DNA of 64,000 bases from Rhynchospora pubera (Eukaryota > Streptophyta > Magnoliopsida > Poales > Cyperaceae): assembly GCA_028095005.1 (NCBI GenBank), contig CM051462.1, forward strand, positions 174,539,955 through 174,603,954, in the 5' to 3' direction. Below the pieces are notes generated by a model, which ran no database searches, had not been told where the DNA came from, and saw only the letters and a program-made list of their open reading frames with translations. The stretch's first letter is position 1; every line of letters starts with the position of its first letter. Below, in pieces: positions 58,004 through 64,000 of this stretch. The position numbers and the translations under genes were made by a program.

Positions 58004-59019
58004 TGAGAACTTGGAGGCGAGTTTGGGTTCGCCTCCTTGACCCGCTTGCAGTTTATCTGCAGGTTGGTTAGTTTGCTTTGCTGTTCTCCAAGAGAAATCA
58101 CTTGTAATGTTGTCTCAACCACCCTCTTCTGCTTTTTACCAGCCCCTCTATCACTGGACTCCGCCGTGTTGTTCATGGGAACCTCCTGCTGGGCCCCTAT
58201 GCTCTGATCTGATTCGGTTGGTGAGTTTGATGGAGTTGCATAGCTCCCAGGTCTTGGTACCTTTGTTCTGTCTGTGATCCATCTATCTATTTGAGTGTCA
58301 GGTATTTCTTCATTATATCTTCCTTCCAGCTTGAACCTCCACAGTCTCATTTTGATTGGACAGTTTTCATGACTGTGGCCTATAAACGCACAGTACAGGC
58401 ACACGTTTAACACACCCGTGTAAACTATGTAAGTCCAGAGCGGCTGTTTGTTTTTTCTATTAACAGACACCTTTGGGATGAGTGCCTTATTGATTTTTAC
58501 TAACACTTGCTGCTTGTACACCTTCTGCCCTCCAAAGAACCCCACTTTAATATATGTTAATTTGGTACCTACTTTGTTAAACACCAATTGAACCCCTTCG
58601 AGAGTCAAGGTTTCGGGTGGAATACCATGCACTTCTACCCAAATTGCAACTTCATTAACCAATGGGTTCTGTGTATCCTCAGCACCTCTCGACATACTGC
58701 ATATCACCATGTCACCACATATGTGCCATCCTCCTCTCAGAACATGAAACATTTCCTCTTGCAATTTAAACTCAACTATGAAGTGATTTGGTCCGGCAGC
58801 CTCAATTTCTGTGTCTGGGTGTATCGCCCATGCATTTCTCATAGTGGAGGAAAATAGCGCATGACTGACACTTCTTTGGGATAAAACTCTTGCAATAATA
58901 CAGGATGACCAGTTCCTCACTCTTTCTGCATGTTGGGGTATGTCCACCGCTGCTAATCCTTCATCATTTGAGCTTAGATAGGCAAATTGTGCTAAGAAAT
59001 CTTCATCATTTAGGTCCAT
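58000..59019 (-). CDS. LINE ORF1 protein (DUF4283 plus CCHC knuckle)
   Basis: ATG at 59019 (MDLNDEDFLAQFAYL), intact for 339 residues. The N-terminal half matches the DUF4283 pattern of plant LINE ORF1 (SCIIARVLSQRSVSHALF, FHVLRGGWHICGD, then AIWVEVHGIPPETL). A zinc knuckle C-x2-C-x4-H-x4-C (CLYCAFIGHSHENC) lies at about 215-228. The C-terminal tail is polar. It binds element RNA to form the retrotransposition particle. It ends in TGA sharing bases with the ORF2 ATG. Confidence 0.85.
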   Translation of the reverse strand: MDLNDEDFLAQFAYLSSNDEGLAAVDIPQHAERVRNWSSCIIARVLSQRSVSHALFSSTMRNAWAIHPDTEIEAAGPNHFIVEFKLQEEMFHVLRGGWHICGDMVICSMSRGAEDTQNPLVNEVAIWVEVHGIPPETLTLEGVQLVFNKVGTKLTYIKVGFFGGQKVYKQQVLVKINKALIPKVSVNRKNKQPLWTYIVYTGVLNVCLYCAFIGHSHENCPIKMRLWRFKLEGRYNEEIPDTQIDRWITDRTKVPRPGSYATPSNSPTESDQSIGAQQEVPMNNTAESSDRGAGKKQKRVVETTLQVISLGEQQSKLTNLQINCKRVKEANPNSPPSSQ

Positions 59020-59202
59020 GATGTTGGAGGTTTTGGCAAGGGAAGGAGTTAGAGATTTTTCTTTGAAGTCAGGAGATTGTGGTTTTGAAATGGAGGGGCT
59101 GGTGGGGATTGGGCCGAGTATGGATATCTGGAGGTTTTTATTTTGGTTTCTGGGATAGACTTTATTATGGATAATTAATGGGCTTCTCTTGTCATCTGTT
59201 TT

Positions 59203-59907
59203 TTATTGGGAATTAAAGGTATCTTTTTTTGTGGTGTTTTTTGCAATTCCTGAAACGACTATGTCAGGTTGGATTTTGTTTGCTACAAGTGGTTGGTGGG
59301 AAGTGGTCAAGGGGTTTTTAATGCTCAAATTTTGGTGATGCTGTTTTGTGTCTTTTTGAGCAGCAGAGTCACTTAGACCTTTTCTCGTATTTGGTCCCCT
59401 ACCCAATACTCTAAATTGTTGGTCATACCTCAACTTTTTAACAACTTTTCCCCAATTGCCAAAATCATATAAGTTGTCATAGGATACCTGTTTTGCTTGC
59501 AACCCTTGCTCTACTGAGGGATCTTCTTCTGGTCCCACATTTGATCCTTGTGGTTCCTTACTTTTCTCCTCTTTGATCAGCTTTTCCATATTCCCTGGTT
59601 TCCCTGGTCGCGGCGTAACCCCTGTGTTCATGCGCCGCCTACCAGAGAATTCATGGAGCTGCCTGTCTAGAGTATCATGTCTATTCTCTCTCTGATTAGT
59701 ACTTTCTGCTTCGTCAAACCCACATTTCATCAAGACTGAATTTATATCAACTTTCTTCAGCTTTTGACCCTCTTTTTGCCTTTTGTACCTACGTGCTTTA
59801 CACATCCTCCAAGAGATCTTGCAATCTTTGCTTCTTGGTTCAGTTTTGTGTGAGCCGGTATTGAACTCGTTTGCCTTCTCAGGTTCATCGTACTCTGGAA
59901 TGCCCAT
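59203..59907 (-). CDS. Open frame upstream of LINE ORF1, unrecognised
   Basis: An ATG-led frame of 234 codons (MGIPEYDEPEKANEFNTG) is intact between the proposed 5' end of the LINE and ORF1. It is highly charged and hydrophilic, with basic runs (KARRYKRQKEGQKLKK) and a short GNWGKVVKKLRYDQQF segment. No known domain was recognised. The composition resembles the C-terminal linker of some LINE ORF1/ORF2 proteins, so it could be a relic of another LINE or a genuine upstream ORF of this one. Confidence 0.4.
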   Translation of the reverse strand: MGIPEYDEPEKANEFNTGSHKTEPRSKDCKISWRMCKARRYKRQKEGQKLKKVDINSVLMKCGFDEAESTNQRENRHDTLDRQLHEFSGRRRMNTGVTPRPGKPGNMEKLIKEEKSKEPQGSNVGPEEDPSVEQGLQAKQVSYDNLYDFGNWGKVVKKLRYDQQFRVLGRGPNTRKGLSDSAAQKDTKQHHQNLSIKNPLTTSHQPLVANKIQPDIVVSGIAKNTTKKDTFNSQ

Positions 59908-60647
59908 CAGTTATGGAGGCTGTGAATCATAGTGAAAGTGGAAATGGACATGAAATTGGATTGTATCGAGTAACTTCATGTAAAAACAAGCAATGAAATG
60001 TAAAAGATGTGTGATGGAAGGTAAGAAGTAAAAAGGTCAGAAAAAGTGGTTAAAATAAGTAAGGCTAAGTTTTATAGCTTAGGAAGGTTAGAGAAGAGCA
60101 AATTGGAATTAGAATTTAGGACATGGATCAGAAGTTCAGAATTATAAAGGATAGAAAGGTGTTAGAAGGGTAGTAGAGCAGAGGTAATAAATGAGTTCAA
60201 AAACTATAGCCACCAGGAACACAGGATAATTAATGAACTTCACATGGGCATTTCCTCAAACAGGTATAGTGCAGTAGTATAGGAAGAGAGATAGGAGGGA
60301 GAGAGGGAGGAAATAGAGTGTGACGAAAGCTCAAACCTAGAGGAGACCGGAGACAGAAAAGGACCCGGGGCTCTAGCAATGTAAGCTAGCCATGTGTAGA
60401 GAAGATGAGGCCCGTGGTTTGATAGTTGTGACTTGTGACTGAGGAACGAGTGGAACGATCAACGATGGAATCAGATTGATTCACCAATCACCAGTTCTGG
60501 GGAATTGCTCATAATGGATGTCTCACTCTCATGTCACAGATCATGGTCTGGATGGTGAAAGAAAGGAGAAAGACTTACAGGAAACAGATCATGGTCTGGA
60601 TGGTGAAAGAAAGGAGAAAGACTTGGGACATCAGTTTGATTACTTGT
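59908..60647 (-). other. Proposed 5' UTR of the LINE
   Basis: On the minus strand it has a CT-rich tract (about 60285-60340). It contains a 48-bp tandem duplication (ATCATGGTCTGGATGG phrase at 60540 and 60588) close to the proposed 5' end. Confidence 0.45.
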
Positions 60648-60661
60648 CCTTGGTGGTGTGG

Positions 60662-61197
60662 TTGTTTAGATAGAATTTTGTGTGGTTCATGTTGTGATAC
60701 TGGAAATAATATATCATATGCTTGTAGCATCAAATTGGTATGCTAAATTGAACGAAGTAAACATACAGTGCAATACAACTGGAGCTGCAAATTATATTCC
60801 TACAAGATAAAATTAAGATAAATCCAAACACTGATCAAAGAGTGATCAAAGAGCTCAGTTTGACTATCCATTTTAGAGGATTTCTAACTTGTTTTATGGA
60901 GACAAGTGACCAGCATACTGACAAATTAGCAAAAAGTAAAGCTGTATATAAAAGAGAAACACTGCAAAGTTCCGTCAGAAAGAAGGAAAAAAAAATTGAC
61001 GCATGAACCTTTCTTTTGTACAAAAAATGGCACAATAGTTGCCACGTATTCTTACAATAAAAAGAGAAAGAGATCATTACTAATAATTCATTAAGACCCC
61101 AACAATACCTAAATGTAAAATTAACTACGACCAAAATCTACGTGGAACAAACAACTACTAATAAGAGAAGAGAGAGTTGAAGCGAGGCGATTGCGAC
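60662..61197. other. Spacer between two head-to-head LINEs
   Basis: AT-rich to about 61140. The last ~50 bp may be the short 5' leader of the plus-strand LINE. No gene. AGTGATCAAAG is tandemly repeated near 60832-60850. Confidence 0.4.
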
Positions 61198-62739
61198 ATG
61201 GACTCCGAAGGATGGCAAACTGTGCAACACAGGCGCCATTCCAGGCCTGACAAGGCCACCTCCTCCTCCTCCCTCCCCACTTCTCCAACGGTGGCGAGAG
61301 GAATCGCTCCCTATGGCACTAAACCCTCCTACGCCAGTGTTCTCGTCTCCAACCCACCGGATGTAGTGCCACCTAGCCACCGCACGACCGCCATCGCTCC
61401 AGCCACCAATCCCTCTCGCACCGCCCACCACAACCCTTCTGGTTCAGGGAACTTTCGCATGCACAACCGCCACCAGCTACAGGCCCGCCGTTCACAACCC
61501 CAACTCCGACGCCCTCGTCAGCCATGGCTGATCACCTCCCATGAGAGCCCCACCACTCTCAAGTTTCCACCCACTAATGAGGATCCAGATTGGCGCAATA
61601 GGTGCTTCAGGTGTTTCCGTCTGGGGCACCCGGCGGCGAGGTGTGAATTCCCGCGTCGATGTGCCTCTTGTTGGAAAGAAAATCATGACTATCGGGACTG
61701 CCGGGAGCCAAGGAGAGAGTGGCGGAGGGTTGCTCAAGGAATTAGGAGGATTGAGCCTCCACACCATCAACCACCGCGTGGACCCGGGGCCCCTTGCTCA
61801 GATGCTGGTGTTTCCACCCCACGTACTCTTTCAACACCTTGTTTCATGCCCGCTGGCTCTACTTTGGCAGCCAAGCCTAAGCTGATGGCTGCTGAACCTG
61901 ACTTCCTCGACTTGCTGAATGCCAATCACGTCGGTTGTTACACGACTCCTCCTGAGTTTGCACGCCCGGCTGTGATGTCTTGCTTTATTGCCAGGGATAG
62001 TAAGTATGTAGCTGAAGTGGAAAGAATTTCTAAGGGTTTTGTCATTTCCCAGCCACATAATGCAGTGCTAGACTTGACAGTTGATGAGGTGGCGACGATG
62101 GTGGCTGGCACTGGGATGGTTCCACCACAACAACTCCAAGTGGGTTTTCTGGGAAAAGGAAATTATTTGGTAATACCACCTGAGGGGGTCGATGCATACG
62201 ATTTATGCTTGGCTTTCCTCGAAGAATGGTGGGAAAGGGGTTTTCAGGCTAGCCTGTGGTCCCCCTGGAATGATGCAGAGGTAAACATTCCCCGCTTTAA
62301 GGTGTGGGTTGAGTTTATTGGACTCAAACCTCACTTGTGGAGGGAGGATTACGTGGCCCAGGCGGTCGGAGAGTTTGGACTCTATTTGGGTACCATTGTT
62401 CCCGATGAGGTGGGGAACCTTGTCAGGTGGGAGGCAACAATTGCAGTTCATGACCTTGAAGATATTCCGCTAAAGATGAAGCGGATTGGTGGAGCCTTTG
62501 AGTACCTAGTACCTATCAGAATAAACAAATGGGTGCAAGGCCAAGTGTATGGGTTGCCGGATTTCCCGCCGCCTCCGGTGGCGATTGATAGACCGAGTTT
62601 GCACTGCCCTTCCCCGCCTAACAGGGAGCCAAGCTCGCCGCCACAATCAGAGTCTCTTACCATAAAACTCAAGGACCTGAAACACATTTGTCGAAATGTT
62701 GATGTGGCGGAGCTGCCGGAGATGTGGCGGCGGCTCTGA
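61198..62739 (+). pseudogene. Second LINE ORF1, N-terminal part
   Basis: First ATG at 61198 (MDSEGWQTVQHRRHSRPDK). An upstream in-frame TTG exists but ATG is preferred. A Ser/Pro/Arg-rich region is followed by a zinc knuckle C-x2-C-x4-H-x4-C (CFRCFRLGHPAARC) and a second Cys/His pair (CASCWKENHDYRDC). A DUF4283-like domain follows (YLVIPPEGVDAYDLCLAFL, KVWVEFIGLKPHLW, then PIRINKWVQGQVYG). The knuckle comes before the DUF4283-like part, the reverse of the neighbouring LINE, so this is a different family. It ends in TGA at 62739, where an overlapping frame takes over. Confidence 0.82.
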
Positions 62740-63707
62740 GTAGAATGCAGAACGGAGATACACGTGGCAAAAGATTGGCACAAGAAGTTGTCATTCTGAA
62801 GAGGGATATGACGGTGCAAAAGTCTGACAAGAAGGGCCCGCATTCAGAGAGAGCAAAAGAAAAAGTAGCACAATTGGTGATTAAGGAAGCGCCACAGCAC
62901 AGGCGTCTTTCAAATTTGGATGAGTTGGAACTCAGGGCCTCTGTTGGACTAGAGCGCCAGGGGGCACAGAAAAGGACTCTGCAATCTGATGATTTGTCAG
63001 CGCAGGTTCTTATCTCTTCCTCTTTTGTTGACACCAATTCAACGGTTCCTTTACAATCGGACCTTCTTTTCCCTGAGTTGTGCTCTTTTTCAGATGGCCT
63101 TTTGGTAACAGCTGTCTCTAATAGTCCAAATAACCCTACCCAATCTCTGGTACAGGAAGATCAGACCTTGTTTCTTACAGCTGGCCCCTCTGATGACTCT
63201 ATGATTAATTGTGTTAACCCAAAGAGGAAAAAGAGGGGAACGGTTAAAAAAAATGATGGGCCGTCCCTGGACCTTAACACCAACTCTATCCAAGCCCAAA
63301 CCTCTAGTAAAGGTCCCAAACTAGCAGTTGTAGATCCAACACAGTTTGTAGACGTCCCCCTCACGTATGCTGAAACTGCTGATATTGCTTTGCTTATTGG
63401 AGTACCTGAAACTGACTTACAAAATGTGTTAATTCCCCCTCCAAAACACATTACAGTGCCTAAGTCCAGAATAGGAATGAGACAGCCTAATAATGCTGAA
63501 TGTAAACAGGTGGTGAGCCCGCTAAAGAAAAGAACGTTCAGAGGCCGCAGCAGGGCTGCAAAGGAGGAAATAGGGGCCACGCACGCTGGAGAGAAAGTGT
63601 TGGGCCGGCCCATAAAAATTGGCAGACAAAAGGAAGTCAAATTCGCTGAGGACCCCTCAGAGCGATTGGTCCTTGATGCTTCCTCTGATGATGATTTATC
63701 GGATTGA
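62730..63707 (+). pseudogene. Second LINE ORF1, C-terminal part (shifted frame)
   Basis: A ~325-codon frame continues directly from the preceding one after a shift at about 62725-62739, so a frameshift mutation in a single ORF1 is the simplest reading; programmed shifting is possible but unsupported. It is polar, with basic motifs (NPKRKKRGTVKK, LKKRTFRGRSRAAK) and an acidic end (DASSDDDLSD). A short segment (YAETADIALLIG) recurs in LINE ORF1 linkers (recalled pattern). Confidence 0.65.
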
Positions 63708-63757
63708 TCTCCTCTCTTTCCGATTTTTTGGTGTGTGTTTTTTTTTGGTTTAAATGA

Positions 63758-64000
63758 TATTAAAACCTTTGAACTTATTTTGTTGGAATGTAAGAGGGAT
63801 GGGAGAGCTGGCAAAAAGAAAAGTAATTAGTGACACCATCTGAACTGCTAGAGGAGATGTAGTGTGTTTACAAGAAACTAAACTCCAATCTTGTGATGCT
63901 TTCTGTGTTAGCTCTTTTTTACCAAGTTTTTTTGATAAATCTGTTGTGGCCTTGCCTGCAGAACAGACAAGGGGGGATGTCTAATTGCTTGGAAAAAAGC
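63758..64000 (+). pseudogene. Second LINE ORF2 start: endonuclease, cut by window end
   Basis: The frame reads NLFCWNVRGMGELAKRKVI, then a TGA, then DVVCLQETKL, the first two conserved blocks of L1 AP-endonucleases. A G6 run near 63970 shifts the frame before the CLIAWKK block. The element continues beyond 64000. Confidence 0.8.

Larger units (their letters stand above)
45483..60657 (-). mobile_element. Near full-length L1-type LINE split by two LTR insertions
   Basis: A poly-T at 45497-45514 (poly-A on the minus strand) follows GCCTACGGACAGTTCATC, a plausible L1 3' end. ORF1, endonuclease, reverse transcriptase, zinc-binding and RNase H regions follow in 5'-3' order from about 59000 down to 45727. 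CCTTGGTGGTCTTG (45483-45496) and CCTTGGTGGTGTGG (60648-60661) match at 12 of 14 positions and may be the target duplication, putting the 5' end near 60647. Removing the insertions at 47577-53204 and 53969-56417, with one TSD copy each, leaves about 7.06 kb, normal for plant L1. Frameshifts and stops show it is dead. Confidence 0.85.

Noticed and set aside
61138..61431. 97-codon Gly-rich minus-strand frame
   Set aside because: Antisense shadow of the plus-strand LINE ORF1.

Overview
This is a window of plant nuclear DNA, from a flowering plant of unknown species. Coding sequence is sparse and split by GT-AG introns. The only clearly intact conserved gene is a TOM1-like ESCRT-0 gene. Other plant-specific signals are an F-box/DUF295 protein, a VARLMGL/DUF3741 (TRM-like) protein and a FAR1-type Mutator transposase. 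Most of the rest is plant transposons: Ty1/copia, L1-type LINEs, large LTRs, MULE, hAT and MITEs. No operons, CRISPR arrays or phage-like modules are seen. All exon joins and repeat boundaries were called by eye.

Layout. 1-1180: AT-rich, with an LTR-like promoter fragment near 430-990. 1181-5580: a complete but dead Ty1/copia element on the minus strand, with 229-bp LTRs, a 5-bp target duplication and an in-frame 36-bp minisatellite. 5895-7560: a small C2H2 zinc-finger gene (minus). 8372-10055: two MITE-type elements. 10583-21064: AT-rich DNA bounded by matching terminal inverted repeats. It may be one 10.5-kb Mutator-like element, and it holds a ~1.9-kb decayed tandem array and gene-like exons near its right end. 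21083-21428: a near-perfect palindromic MITE. 21850-23950: an unrecognised gene with several phase-compatible exons (minus). 23967-26706: an internally deleted FAR1-type MULE. 26734-27438: a non-autonomous hAT element starting 17 bp after the MULE's target duplication.

27855-35400 holds decayed or partial genes: an unrecognised fragment, a TRM-like gene with a frameshift, and an F-box/DUF295 gene with one premature stop. 37342-42755 is the TOM1-like gene, ten coding exons predicting 706 residues. 43556-45272 is a run of small insertions.

45497-60647 reads as one near full-length L1-type LINE on the minus strand, about 7 kb, opened by two later LTR insertions. The first is a 5,628-bp element with TSD GATAG that carries a 191-bp higher-order tandem array. 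The second is a 2,449-bp solo-LTR-like element with TSD GAAAG. Taking both out rejoins the LINE reverse transcriptase. A second LINE starts head-to-head at about 61.2 kb on the plus strand and runs off the end.

The host genes do not form a pathway. The window is a gene-poor, repeatedly invaded region in which insertion order can be read from nested target-site duplications.
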